DNA from: an uncultured Pontibacter sp.
Lineage (GTDB): Bacteria > Bacteroidota > Bacteroidia > Cytophagales > Hymenobacteraceae
Assembly: GCF_947495565.1 (NCBI RefSeq)
Contig: NZ_CANLZM010000019.1
Location: 1-55,086 of the forward strand
DNA length: 55,086 bases
Direction: 5' to 3'
Every line of letters begins with the position of its first letter. The first letter of the stretch is position 1. Below, in pieces: positions 8,700 to 17,813 of the stretch. Both the position numbers and the translations under genes were made by a program. The notes beneath the pieces were generated by a model, which saw nothing but the letters and a program-made list of their open reading frames with translations, searched no databases and was not told the DNA's origin.

Positions 8700-8743
8700 A
8701 TATCAGGTCACTTTTGATCTTAGCATCAAAAGTGACCTGATAT
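8700..8743. terminator. Long perfect hairpin between two minus-strand genes
   Basis: Arms of 19 bases (8700-8718 and 8725-8743, beginning ATATCAGGTCACTTTTGAT) pair perfectly around the 6-base loop CTTAGC. The structure starts 3 bases past the stop of the lipoprotein gene and ends 7 bases before the start codon of the next gene. A terminator is the simplest reading. It would also shape the 5' end of the downstream message if that starts upstream. Confidence 0.6.
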
Positions 8744-8745
8744 TG

Positions 8746-9726
8746 CTAAAGGTCCTTTATTTCAAAAACTCTGGATTCAATCATGTTATTGCCAAAAATA
8801 ACTGAGTACTGGTAATGATGTAATCCTCTTGTGCTTTCATACACTCTCTTGCTGAGTTCGTTGCTACTTGCTGACAAATATCCCTGGTCATACTGCGAAC
8901 TTTTGCATTTTGGATCCCACATAGCACTATATTCTAAATGCAGGTTATCCTGTTGAGCAAACCAAACTCCAGAGAATCTGTTTTGGCTTTGCACCTTAGC
9001 TTGCAGAGAAAAGTAAACACCAGCTTTTTGGTAAACCACTTTACAGTCTAGCCTTCTGTCAGTGTCATAGTATACCTCAGCCTCATCTTTGTGAGAATCA
9101 GCTCCGCTATCATTGCAAAACAGGCCCTATGTGGCTATTCCTGACTCTACTGAACTATCGCCATACATGCCATTCTCAATCATGTCCAAAACATCATCGC
9201 TTGTGCTGAACACTCTAATCTTATCATGGCTAGGCTGCGCCTGCTTTAGATTCGCAACAAGGCTTGTCTCGCTGGCGGGTAAGGCATATACTTTTTCTCT
9301 TCTTAGATCAATCTTGAATACCCACTCTCCAATCTGTATTATACCTTGCGGTGATACCATTGAGGCGAAGAAATCGTCTTCGAACAGAGATGCTTCATCT
9401 ACCTCCTGGCTTGACTCAACTTGCTTTTGTAGGGCCACGTTTTTGGAGGAAACGGTCCTTAAAGATTGAAAACCATATTTTTGTTCCCATCTGTTAAGGT
9501 GAGTGTCTATGTCCTCACCCTTAGGGACATTGCCTATTTGGTGTATGGCTTGCTCATAGGTGCTCCTGTCTTTGAATATAAGATACCCGTTACTTGTGCT
9601 AATGTCTCCCTTTACACTTTCAGCTACAGGATCCGGAGTAACATTAGCCTCATCGCTACAAGATGATACGGCAGCGGTTAAGCTGGCGCATAGGCAGAGC
9701 CTGATAAATAGTAGATTTGTTTTCAT
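8746..9726 (-). pseudogene. Lipoprotein gene interrupted by TAG
   Basis: From ATG 9726 the product begins MKTNLLFIRLCLCASLTAAV and reaches a lipobox ending SSC, so it is a predicted lipoprotein. After 199 codons an in-frame TAG occurs at 9127-9129. The same frame then continues without a stop for 127 more codons to 8746, with protein-like composition (SGADSHKDEAEVYYDTDRRL, GVWFAQQDNLHLEYSAMWD). Intact length would be about 326 residues. I do not recognise the family. The continuous frame argues for one recent nonsense mutation, and a sequencing error is the alternative. The C-terminal part alone is unlikely to be translated. Confidence 0.7.
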
Positions 9727-9854
9727 TTTTTATCTGTTTTAAACATATAACAATATGTAAATATTAAACCTTGAGGATTGAATAAAAAGGAAGAGTAGGG
9801 TATAAAAGTAACACCTTCAATTCAAATTAAACTTAGCTGTATGCTACTTAATTA

Positions 9855-10777
9855 GGCTGTGTCTGATGAATCAAACAGTAGGTGCTGTTGGGTTGTTAGT
9901 AGATCATGAGACGATACGAGTTAACTGACGAACAATGGGAGAAGATAGCGCCTTTGCTTCCTGCCAGTGAAGGGCAGCGCGGGGGGCAGTGGAAAGATCA
10001 TCGCACCGTGCTCAACGGTATGTTCTGGGTGCCGTGCAGCGGGGCTCCCTGGCGCGACCTTCCAGAGCGCTACGGCAACTGGAAGACCGTGTATGACAGA
10101 TTCAGGCGCTACCGAATAGAAGGCGCTTTCGACCAGATTCTGGACAGGCTTCAGCTGGAGCTGAATGCTGAGGGGCTCATCGACCTGTGCCTGTGGCAGG
10201 TTGACTCCACCACCGTGAGAGCACACAGGTCAGCCGCTGGCGCTGGCTTAAAAAGGGGGGCCAGGTAACAGAAGGCGAGCCTGAAAACCACGCACTGGGG
10301 CGAAGTAGAGGAGGTTTTACCACTAAAATTCACCTGGTAAGTGACAGCAACAGTCTTCCTCTGGCAGCCGTGTTGAGTTCAGGGGCGGCACATGATGCCG
10401 CCTTTTTCCATCCAGCACCGGAACAGGTAAGGATTCCCGTGAAAAGAGGCCGCAAAAGAACCAGGCCTGAGGAAGTGGTCGCAGACAAGGCATACGATGC
10501 AGGCTGCCTGAGAAAAGGGCTGGCCCGCAGAGGCATCAAGGGAATGATTCCTGAAAGGCAGTTACGGCCTGGAACCCAGAGAAGAAAAAAAGGACCTCAT
10601 TATCGCTTCGATGAAGGGACCTGTAAGAAAAGGGCAAGCGTAGAGCAGGCTATCGGCTGGCTCAAAGAATATCGCAGAATTGCTACAAGATATGAAAAGC
10701 TAGCTGTCAGTTTCATGGCTATGCTGAAGCTGGCTTTTATTAGATTTTACCTGAAAAAGCATTCATCAGACACAGCC
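9855..10777 (+). mobile_element. IS5-family element, IS427-like group, apparently complete
   Basis: Perfect 17-base terminal inverted repeats GGCTGTGTCTGATGAAT (9855-9871) and ATTCATCAGACACAGCC (10761-10777) bound a 923-base element. It is flanked by TTA on the left and TAG on the right, consistent with insertion into a TTAG site with duplication of TA. The IS427 group is known for YTAR targets and a transposase made by frameshifting, and both are seen here. The element looks complete and potentially active. Confidence 0.88.
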
Positions 10778-10780
10778 TAG
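9906..10780 (+). CDS. IS5/IS427-type transposase expressed by -1 frameshift (OrfA-OrfB)
   Basis: The first frame starts at ATG 9906 (MRRYELTDEQWEKIAPLLP) and ends at TAA 10266-10268. The second, in the -1 frame, is open from before the overlap to TAG 10778-10780. The slippery stretch is TTAAAAAGGGGGG at 10248-10260; slipping back one base there joins GAGLK to KGGQVTEGEPENHALGRSRG. The fused DDE enzyme carries WQVDSTTVRAHRS (Asp), VADKAYDAG (Asp) and RASVEQAIGWLKEYRRIATRYEK (Glu). The stop codon lies beyond the right inverted repeat, so its TA is supplied by the target duplication. Expression level depends on frameshift efficiency. Confidence 0.9.
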
Positions 10781-11211
10781 TCTAAAACACACTCATTTTC
10801 TATTACTATAATACAGTAGGGTCTTTAAAGTAACATTATGAGTTTTGAATATTTGTAAACACTACCATATGCAATAGTATTAATTCACTGTACTCTCTGC
10901 TTCTTCAAGAAAGAACGCCAAACCATTTCCAAATGTGTCGATTAGGACACGTTTGGAAATGGTTTGGCGCAGATCACCACTGGCAATAAACTAGAGCAAC
11001 GGCAGCAACATCCTCAACAACAAAAGCGCCTGTTCCGGAATAGCAGCAATACCCTGTGGCAGCGCCGTTGCCTTTGACCGCGGCCGGCATATAAACAACT
11101 TCATCAAGGTGCTATAAAAGGAGCCGTTGATTTAGGTTTGGTTTCAGTTTGAAAAGCGTTTGAAGCCGCCGCTCATGGCTGTAGAATATGTTGCCCCCTT
11201 CCCGTATCAGC
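10781..11211. other. Intergenic with a long hairpin, no gene seen
   Basis: This stretch between the IS5-type element and the repeat copy at 11212 holds a 24-base-arm hairpin at 10916-10969 and, from about 11125, fragments similar to module beta (TTTGGTTTCAGTTTGAAAA). I see no credible coding frame. Confidence 0.55.
10916..10969. terminator. Long hairpin downstream of the IS5-type element
   Basis: Arms 10916-10939 (starts CGCCAAACCATTTCC) and 10946-10969 (ends GGAAATGGTTTGGCG) pair over 24 bases with a single G-T wobble around the loop GATTAG. The design, about 20 paired bases and a 6-base loop, resembles the hairpin at 8700-8743. There is no T-run; terminator or mRNA-end structure is likely. 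Confidence 0.45.
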
Positions 11212-11425
11212 AAATGGGGGTATTTTGATACACCGAATTGCGGTGGAAACTGTTTGATTTTGGTTTGAAAAACGTTTGCTCTTCGGGTGCCAGGGGTTTG
11301 TAATAGGCCAGTAACCAAGAGCAACGGATAGCAGCCATGGGCACCTTAGAGCAACCGAGAGTAGGTATTTCGGCTGGCTCCCAAGGCTGTATCGGGAAAA
11401 CGGCGACTGCTTGGGACAATGACAA
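11212..11425 (+). repeat. Composite intergenic repeat, module alpha, copy 2
   Basis: Direct counterpart of 12640-12770 and inverted counterpart of 481-616. Landmarks are GGTATTTTGATACACCG, TCGGGTGCCAGGGGTTTG, GAGCAACCGAGAGTAGGTAT, TTTCGGCTGGCTCCCAAGG and TCGGGAAAAC. It lies just downstream of the STAS-like gene, and no coding potential is visible. Confidence 0.7.
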
Positions 11426-11519
11426 ATAGGTGGAGAGGTTAGGAGCAATAGCCAGCAAGTCAACGAGCACTTTGTATTAGCGCCTTCTTGCAACAGCCGA
11501 CTTCAGGCTTAGAGCTCAT

Positions 11520-11945
11520 TCAGGCCGGAAGAGGGGGCTTGCCGGTCAACCACTCCAAGGCCGGCCCTTTGCTCGTAAAGTTTCTAATCTGGTAAGAAGC
11601 AGATCCGATTCCCAGTACTTCCCCCTGCACCTGGGTAGCCATCTCCTCCAGTTTTGCATTCCCGCTGACAAGGCGGGCGACCTTCTTCAACCGAGTTTCT
11701 TTCAGGCTCATTGAGACTTGGTAAATAAGCTTGTTGTACGCTGCGTTACCTACCTCAACAACTGCTTTACTGGAGTCTAGCAGCAAATTCTCAACATGGT
11801 AGTTTCTTACATGATCCACCAGTATCTCGAAGCACAACTTGGCTTCACTTAGTTCGGCCGTGCGCATATCTGGCAGAGACACAGAGACTGTGTCTGTAAA
11901 GATGTCATACTCAATTTGAAAGAAGCCGTTGGAGAATATCTGCAT
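11520..11945 (-). CDS. STAS/SpoIIAA-like small protein, copy 1
   Basis: The 141-residue soluble product alternates strands and helices (FQIEYDIFTDTVSVSLPDM, VENLLLDSSKAVVEV, KVARLVSGN, SKGPALEWLTG). This suggests a STAS or SpoIIAA-like fold used for protein-protein signalling. A second protein of similar layout and ending (AAMEWLM) is encoded at 48339-48743, and families like these are common in Hymenobacteraceae. No catalytic motif is seen. The start is ATG 11945; its nearest upstream neighbour on the same strand is the PAS histidine kinase, about 880 bases away and separated by repeats, so it is probably not in the kinase operon. The fold assignment is by eye and moderate. Confidence 0.6.
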   Translation of the reverse strand: MQIFSNGFFQIEYDIFTDTVSVSLPDMRTAELSEAKLCFEILVDHVRNYHVENLLLDSSKAVVEVGNAAYNKLIYQVSMSLKETRLKKVARLVSGNAKLEEMATQVQGEVLGIGSASYQIRNFTSKGPALEWLTGKPPLPA

Positions 11946-12090
11946 GCTGCAATTTCGCTAAATTTTCTCAGAAACTGCATGTCGCTCGCTGTGCTGTTGG
12001 TTGTACTCATTACGCATGGCGCATGCCCCTTAAGCATCTAGAACAGCCTTTCCCTCAGAAACACCCTTTGTTGAACATAAAAAGGCTTCT

Positions 12091-12122
12091 AAGGCCGGCT
12101 CCCATGAACAGGAGCCGGCCTT
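12091..12122. terminator. GC-rich hairpin upstream of the STAS-like gene
   Basis: Arms AAGGCCGGCTCC (12091-12102) and GGAGCCGGCCTT (12111-12122) are perfectly complementary around the 8-base loop CATGAACA. On the minus strand it is followed after a few bases by CCTTTTT. It is well placed to stop minus-strand transcripts coming from the repeat region before they enter the STAS-like gene. Confidence 0.7.
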
Positions 12123-12174
12123 GTTAATATTTACACTTGTTATACCTGAATCCCATAAAATCCTCCTTTTGCCT

Positions 12175-12400
12175 GAGACAATCAAACCAGGGGCAAACAC
12201 AAATCAAACCTAACAACGAAAGGCCTACTCTTCAGCCCGATGTCGCTGTTTCCTCATCCTGGTCTCCCTCAGCAGGATTCTTTATCGTACTGGCACTGCG
12301 CTTTAACTATCCTCTACTGTCATAAAGCAGATTATTTGCAGCGTACCACACGCGCACCAACCCAGAATCAAACCGAAACCAAACCAGCCCCGCCGCTTTT
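12175..12400 (-). repeat. Composite intergenic repeat, module beta, copy 2 (inverted)
   Basis: Reverse complement of the module at 617-870. Shared strings include GCGCAGTGCCAGTA, GAATCCTGCT, GCGTGTGGTAC and TAGGTTTGATTTGTGT (read on the minus strand). Together with 617-870 it forms a pair of inverted repeats about 11.3 kb apart. Confidence 0.75.
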
Positions 12401-12435
12401 GGACATCCCAGCAAACGACCAAATTCAGAGATAGG

Positions 12436-12530
12436 TGATTCCCCTCTGGCGGAGACAGATTTGTCGCTACCCCTGGCATGTAGATTCTGGTTTGATTTCG
12501 GTTTGATTCTGGGTTGGTTTTCGTTTGGCC
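12436..12530 (+). repeat. Composite intergenic repeat, module beta, partial copy 3
   Basis: Direct copy of the first third of 617-870: the two share GAGACAGATTTGTCGCTACC and CCCCTGGCA, then TAGATTC and GGGTTGGTT. It lies directly after the inverted copy, so the two beta copies here face each other. Similarity ends near 12530. Confidence 0.7.
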
Positions 12531-12639
12531 TCCGGGTGGATTGTGTTTGGAATCGGCTTGGCTAGGCAGTGCTGCAGGACCATCTATACTTTGTGCTTGT
12601 AAAACGGGGTATACTGGGACAAACAAAGGCGGTGGTCAG

Positions 12640-12770
12640 TCTACGGGTGCCAGAGGCTTGAATTGGGTTTGGGGTAGTGGCCAGCAACCAACAGCAACCG
12701 ACAGTAGATATTTCGGCTACCTCCCAAAGCTGCATCGGGAAAACCATCCGTTTCCTTAGACACGGGAAAA
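12640..12770 (+). repeat. Composite intergenic repeat, module alpha, copy 3
   Basis: Direct copy of 11287-11405 with GGGTGCCAG, AGCAACCGACAGTAGATAT, TTTCGGCTACCTCCCAA and ATCGGGAAAACC. It ends about 50 bases from the stop codon of the PAS histidine kinase. No coding potential is visible. Confidence 0.65.
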
Positions 12771-12820
12771 CAGACAAAGGCTTTCCCAATGGTGAGTTTA
12801 ATCAAGTTGTCTACGCTGGT

Positions 12821-15049
12821 CTAGCTCTGTGGTGCAGGCAGCTTGATTGTGAAAACAGTGCCCTGGCCCTTTGCACTGTTGACACCAACACGGCCTCCTC
12901 CAAGCTCCACAATCCGCTTGACGATATAGAGGCCAAGCCCGGAGCCCTCTGTATGGCCGTGCAGGCGGGTAAATGCACCAAAAAGCCTTTTGCCGTCTTT
13001 CTCCAGGTCCATTCCTAATCCATTGTCAGCCACTGTCAGCACAAGGAACCCTTCCTCCCAGCGGCTCTTAATCTCTATTAGTGGCCTGCGGCCGGGATCG
13101 CTGTACTTGAGGGCGTTTGACAGGAGGTTGTGCAGCACGCTCCTCAGGTTTGCCTTGGGGTAAAGGAAATTCTCCGGCCTGTCCAGCCTGACGCGCACCT
13201 CGGCCTGGGAGGAGTTGAGAAGGCTTTCCAGCGACTCCAGCACCTCTCTTATCGCACCGCGAAGATCCACCGTGGTGGCAGAGGTCTGGGCAGACCGCTG
13301 CAGGCGCGCCAGTTCCATCAAGTCAACGAGGGTGGTGGTCATGTTTCTGTGTGATCTCCTGAGGTGCCCGGCAAGCTGCGCGGCATCAGGACTGTCGAGG
13401 CTCCCGGTCTCGGCGAGCTCCTCCAACAGCTGGCCCATGTTCACCAGGGGCAGCTTCAGGTCATGGCCGATCATGTGCACAAACCTGTCCAGGTCCTGGT
13501 TGGTAAGCTCCAGCGCCTGCTTCTGACTCTCCAGCAGCCTCTCCGTGTGCTTTTTTTCCTCAATGTCGGTGCAGGTGCCGTACCACTGCACAATTTTCCC
13601 CGTCTCATCTCGCAGCGGCAGGGCCCGGGCCAGAAACCAGCGCCACACCCCGTCCGCGGCACGCTTGAAGCGGTACTCAATCTCATAAGGCTTCCCCGTC
13701 TCCAGGGAGTGCCCCCACACGAGCCGCGCCCGCTCCCGGTCCTCGGGGTGGAGCAGGTTGTTCCACATCTCGGTGCCCAGGCTGCTCTCCACATCGTAGC
13801 CGGTGTACTCCACCCACCGCTGATTAAAGTAATTATGGAAACCCTCTGCGTCGGTGCGCCACACCATGTGCGGCACCACATCGGCTAGAAACTCAAACGC
13901 TTTTTTCTCCTCCTGCAACAAGGCCTGCGCCTCCTCCTGCTCGTGCGTGTCTACCGTGGCGCCCATCCAAAAATCAATTTCGCCCGCTTCGTCCTTGACA
14001 GGCGAGGCATAGGCATGGAACCATCGGTAAGGCGCCTGTTTGTGCGCCCGCCACCGTAGTTTCACGCTGTAGGGGGTGCCTGTGGCAAGACTTTCCGCCC
14101 ACAGATCCACAGTGCCTCTGCTGTCCTCCGGGTGCATTAGCTCCCCCCACTGCTCCAGCGTCCAGTCCTCGTCTGAGTTGTTGAAATAGTCCCACCAGCG
14201 CCTGTTATAGTAGGTGTAGGCTCCGTCCTGGTTTGCCGCCCATGCCATGATGGGCAGTGCGTCCAGCATCTCGCGCAGCTTGTCGCCGCTGGCCTTGAGC
14301 GCTAGCCTCTCCTTGTTTTGCTCATGCACGTCCGTGCTCACCCCAATGCGGCTTACCACTTGCCCGTTCTCATCCGTAACAGAGATGGAGCGCAAAGAAT
14401 ACCACCGGTAGTCGTCCCCGTTTGACTCCCTTGCTTTCAGCCTGAAGACAACCTGATTGCCATTCTGCCCGGAGGCCAGACGGTCTCTGTCCTCGGGGTG
14501 GACAAGTCCAAGCGCCTCCCCCTTCTGTGCCTGTTGGAGCGACATGCCGGTTAGGTCCCGGAAAGCCTGGTTCACGTAAGTGAGGTTCCCTTCGCCATCG
14601 GCTATCCAAACGATGCCGGGCAGGCTGTTGAGCAGCTGATGCAGCCTGTCTGCCTCCTGCTGCAGGCGATACTGCTCCCGCTGGTCTGCAGCATCCTCCA
14701 CGGTCAGCAACAGGCACCCCTGTGCCTGCGCAAGCGGCTTGCAGGAAACGCGCCAGCAAAAAGCCTCTTCAGGCCCAACTAACTCTTTTTTCAGTGCTCC
14801 GGAGACAAGTCGGCTCACCTGATCACCGGTGTAGATGGCTTCTTTGGCTATGTCCTGTAAGTTAAAACGATATTCTTCCAAGCCCCTAGGCAGCTCCCCT
14901 GTTAACGGACATCCCTCCAGTTGCTTCTTGTCTACCCCGATCAGCCGGGCGTACCCTTCGCTGGCAAAGAGCACCTGCAGATCAGGTGTGAAAGCCAGGA
15001 AGTTTCCGGGCAGGTTGTGCAGCAAAACGGCCGCAAAGGAATTATTCAT
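12821..15049 (-). CDS. Sensor histidine kinase with four PAS domains
   Basis: From ATG 15049 the protein has 742 residues and no membrane helix, so it is likely cytoplasmic. An alternative start at 15130 adds 27 residues that do not resemble a PAS domain. Four PAS modules follow one another (about 10-120, 130-245, 256-370, 385-500). Three contain the typical V/MHPED turn, and their ends (DVHEQN, DTHEQE, DIEEKK) lead into the next coiled linker. The HisKA box HMIGHDLKLPLVN places the phosphorylated His at about 529. The HATPase domain shows LLSNALKYS, DNGLGM and GSGLGLYI. It would autophosphorylate in response to small molecules or redox state sensed by PAS. No response regulator is adjacent, so its partner is unknown. 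Confidence 0.9.
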   Translation of the reverse strand: MNNSFAAVLLHNLPGNFLAFTPDLQVLFASEGYARLIGVDKKQLEGCPLTGELPRGLEEYRFNLQDIAKEAIYTGDQVSRLVSGALKKELVGPEEAFCWRVSCKPLAQAQGCLLLTVEDAADQREQYRLQQEADRLHQLLNSLPGIVWIADGEGNLTYVNQAFRDLTGMSLQQAQKGEALGLVHPEDRDRLASGQNGNQVVFRLKARESNGDDYRWYSLRSISVTDENGQVVSRIGVSTDVHEQNKERLALKASGDKLREMLDALPIMAWAANQDGAYTYYNRRWWDYFNNSDEDWTLEQWGELMHPEDSRGTVDLWAESLATGTPYSVKLRWRAHKQAPYRWFHAYASPVKDEAGEIDFWMGATVDTHEQEEAQALLQEEKKAFEFLADVVPHMVWRTDAEGFHNYFNQRWVEYTGYDVESSLGTEMWNNLLHPEDRERARLVWGHSLETGKPYEIEYRFKRAADGVWRWFLARALPLRDETGKIVQWYGTCTDIEEKKHTERLLESQKQALELTNQDLDRFVHMIGHDLKLPLVNMGQLLEELAETGSLDSPDAAQLAGHLRRSHRNMTTTLVDLMELARLQRSAQTSATTVDLRGAIREVLESLESLLNSSQAEVRVRLDRPENFLYPKANLRSVLHNLLSNALKYSDPGRRPLIEIKSRWEEGFLVLTVADNGLGMDLEKDGKRLFGAFTRLHGHTEGSGLGLYIVKRIVELGGGRVGVNSAKGQGTVFTIKLPAPQS

Positions 15050-15914
15050 GTAAGTAGGGCTGCTTGTATTTCTCTTCCAGTGGAAGTGGAGTGTTATAAC
15101 CTGCAAAATTAAAAAAAAATTGACATCCATTTAATGACTTCAATCACTTTCTATAATAAATTATAATGATAAAATGCAATGCGCAGTTTTTTTATTGTAT
15201 TTTGAGGCTGTCACTCCTCTTTACACTTTGACGTGCTGTATCAGGCTGAAGAGTCAGATAGCCTAATTTCTTACGCTGCAGGTTTGAGTGGCAGATCCAG
15301 GCAACCTGCAGCTGGCCTTCAAGTAACATCTTCTATTACTTGTAGGATCTGGTGCGCAAAGAATGAAAAGAGTTTGGCGTCGCCGTTAAAGTACCAACTA
15401 TTGTATGCTCGTCAAGATAACTATGGGATCTGTTATCCAATAATAAGAATTGCGGCGAATCCTGTGAGTACATCTAAAAATTTGTTTCATTATTCTCTCC
15501 TATTCCGGGACAAGATCAAGCATAAGCAAGCACGGGTAAGCAGGATCAAGCATAGGAAATGGGTAGTATACGGGTGTAATTCTGCTTTAATCTCATGCAA
15601 TCACCCCTTTATCGGTACAAGAACAAGCGTGGGCAGGCAGAAGCGACACCTGGATTGACTTTCAAAACCTGTACCAGAAAACGGGGGAATTGTGAGACAG
15701 TGGCTTATAGTTGTAATTCCGCCATTCATAACTCAAGGACTTCAGAGTTACTTCCGAATCTAAACCTTTGCCGTAGCGTAAGATTTGATAAACTGAAACT
15801 ACAATGGAATGGGATCTACGCCCAAAGCAGAAAGCCCCCTTTATTCTTACATTAAGCAGTGAGAAAGGGGCAAGCTAGCTGCCACACCAGCTCTGACCAA
15901 TCTATACCTTAGTT
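15050..15914. other. Intergenic, no gene seen
   Basis: About 860 bases separate the PAS kinase start from the end of the Kdp sensor kinase gene. A 141-codon open frame on the plus strand has no recognisable features and is rejected. Small repeats are visible: GATCAAGCATA occurs at 15511-15521 and 15543-15553, and CTGCAGGTT/AACCTGCAG form a dyad at 15276-15311. The region probably holds the promoter of the PAS kinase near 15130-15230, which is AT-rich. Confidence 0.5.
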
Positions 15915-17765
15915 TCAGCTCCTCCGGCTATCCCATCGTTGAGCTGCTACATAAACAGGCAACGAAATCATAAAGGTGCTCCCGCCCCCAAGCTCACTCT
16001 CTACCCAAATATTGCCGCTCTGCGACTGAATGAACTCCTGGGAAATAGAGAGTCCCAAACCGGAGCCGCCCTTGTACTGCTCCTTGCCCGGTATCTGCAC
16101 GAACTTATGAAATATCTTGTCGTGGTTAGATAGATCAATCCCCGGACCGTTGTCGCGTACCTTGATAAGCACCTCATGCTCTTTGTCCTCCGTGGAGATG
16201 GTGATCACGTCACCCTCCGGAGAGTAGCGCACAGCATTGCTGAGCAGGTTAACAAGTACCCACGTTGTCTTCTCGACATCAGCCAGAACATCTGTCAGAT
16301 GATTCTCAATCAGCACCTCCAAGCGCAGCTGCTTTGGCAATAATTGAAGGTTTATCACCTCTTCAGCGTAATGGATGATATCTGCCACGTTTGCCTGCTG
16401 CACATTCAGTTGAATTTTCCCAGACTCCAGCCGCGACACATCTATCAGTTCCCCTACCATTTTCTGCAGTCTAGAGGTCTCTTGCTTGAGCGTCTTAATT
16501 AGGTTACGCTGCTCTGCGTTCGTCTCTCCTACACGCTCGTCCTCCAGCAGTTTTAAGCTATAGCCGATAGAGGCCAGTGGTGTTTTCAGCTCATGTGATA
16601 CGGTGGCTAGAAAGTTCGACTTGGCTTGGTCCAGTCGTTTGAAGTCGCTTACATTACGCAGCGAGATGACATAGCCTGAAAGCTCACGCTGCTCTTTCAA
16701 CTCGTTGTAAGCTACAATCTCTAAGATACTTTTACGGTAGAAAACTTCTTCGCCATCCACCGTCAATGTCAGCACATGGTCATCAGCGGTTCGGCCAATC
16801 ATGATGTCTTTTACCAACTCCCGGTACAGGTCATTTTCATTTTCCAGCTCCTGCGATTGGCGCCCGACAAGTTTTTTTCGCTCCAGCCCCAGCAGATCAC
16901 ACGCCACGGGATTGGCCTCTATTACCAGCAGGTTGTAGTCCAACAGCAGAATGCCTTCATCCAGGTTTTGAACCAGCAGTTCTATACGCTTCTTCTCCAT
17001 CAGCAACTCGTTCAGGTTCGAGAACTCGAACTCCTTCAGTTTCTTTAGCATGCTATTGTATACCTTGGCTACGCGGCTAAATTCATCGCCCCCCTTAGTA
17101 GACAACTGCTGCGTAAAGTCCTTCCGGGAAGCGGCTTGAATGGAGTCCACAATTCTATTAATTGGCTTGGTGATAGCGGCAGGGACAGTTAGAAGAAAGC
17201 CAAGTGTGAGCAGCATGGCTACTGTCAGCGCAATCAAGGTGTACACCCTGGTCTGCTGTGCGATCTGCTGCGCACGGTCGCTCTTAGCGATCATGGCATC
17301 CATGTTCATGTTGAGCATCTGGTCCAGTTGGTCCCGGAGCAGGCGATAACGGGGCAAAAGCTCTATATAGTAAACGCTTTCATCCAAAGAACCCTTCAAT
17401 AGCAGTGCGCTATAGTTCTGAAAGCCTTCCGCTATGTCTTCAACCAGCTCGCCCTCGCCAGGTTCGGTGATGTTTCCCTGCTCCTTTCGCAGGTTTTCCT
17501 CAAACACCTTGACGTTCTCGCGGATGATAGCAGTATTTACATCGGGGGTTACACCAGAAAAGAGCAACTGCTGTTTGGCAGCCTGCATTTTATCGAGCGA
17601 GGAAATCATGCGTTTACCCAGCTGTAAGGTATAGAGGTTGTCCTTTAGGATATTGCTGGCGGCATTATCCAGCTTGTTTACATTAATCACTGAATACACG
17701 CCAATGGCCAATAGTACAACCAGTATGGTCAGATACCCGAGGGTGATCTTTGTTTTTAATTTCAT
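15915..17765 (-). CDS. Membrane sensor histidine kinase of the Kdp locus (HAMP-PAS-HisKA-HATPase)
   Basis: The 616-residue protein has membrane helices at about 7-29 and 175-197 flanking a helical periplasmic domain. A HAMP linker (ITKPINRIVDSIQ), one PAS domain (about 256-370), a HisKA box SHELKTPLASI with His391, and an ATPase domain (LLSNAVRYSPEG, DNGPGI, GSGLGLSI) follow. It lies 48 bases after the separate KdpD input-domain gene. In Enterobacteria KdpD is one protein; here the ATP-binding/USP part and the kinase part are two genes, and this kinase has two membrane helices rather than the four of classical KdpD. It is inferred to phosphorylate the sigma-54 regulator at the other end of the cluster in response to low potassium or osmotic stress. 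Confidence 0.88.
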   Translation of the reverse strand: MKLKTKITLGYLTILVVLLAIGVYSVINVNKLDNAASNILKDNLYTLQLGKRMISSLDKMQAAKQQLLFSGVTPDVNTAIIRENVKVFEENLRKEQGNITEPGEGELVEDIAEGFQNYSALLLKGSLDESVYYIELLPRYRLLRDQLDQMLNMNMDAMIAKSDRAQQIAQQTRVYTLIALTVAMLLTLGFLLTVPAAITKPINRIVDSIQAASRKDFTQQLSTKGGDEFSRVAKVYNSMLKKLKEFEFSNLNELLMEKKRIELLVQNLDEGILLLDYNLLVIEANPVACDLLGLERKKLVGRQSQELENENDLYRELVKDIMIGRTADDHVLTLTVDGEEVFYRKSILEIVAYNELKEQRELSGYVISLRNVSDFKRLDQAKSNFLATVSHELKTPLASIGYSLKLLEDERVGETNAEQRNLIKTLKQETSRLQKMVGELIDVSRLESGKIQLNVQQANVADIIHYAEEVINLQLLPKQLRLEVLIENHLTDVLADVEKTTWVLVNLLSNAVRYSPEGDVITISTEDKEHEVLIKVRDNGPGIDLSNHDKIFHKFVQIPGKEQYKGGSGLGLSISQEFIQSQSGNIWVESELGGGSTFMISLPVYVAAQRWDSRRS

Positions 17766-17813
17766 GACTTTAGATTAATGTTCAACTGAAGCTGGTTTGC
17801 TTTACACACATGC

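Noticed and set aside
9127..9129. Recoding of TAG (or TGA at 5953) as an amino acid
   Set aside because: No sign of selenocysteine or pyrrolysine machinery or of a stem-loop after the codon, and other genes in the window use TAG and TGA as normal stops.
13471..13881. 136-codon frame in the PAS kinase region on the same strand
   Set aside because: It is the shifted frame of the kinase gene, rich in Cys, Trp and Arg as GC-rich shadows are.
15233..15658. 141-codon open frame on the plus strand in the gap before the Kdp kinase
   Set aside because: No motif, no homologue-like segments, odd composition with scattered Cys and Arg, and no promoter or neighbour to support it.
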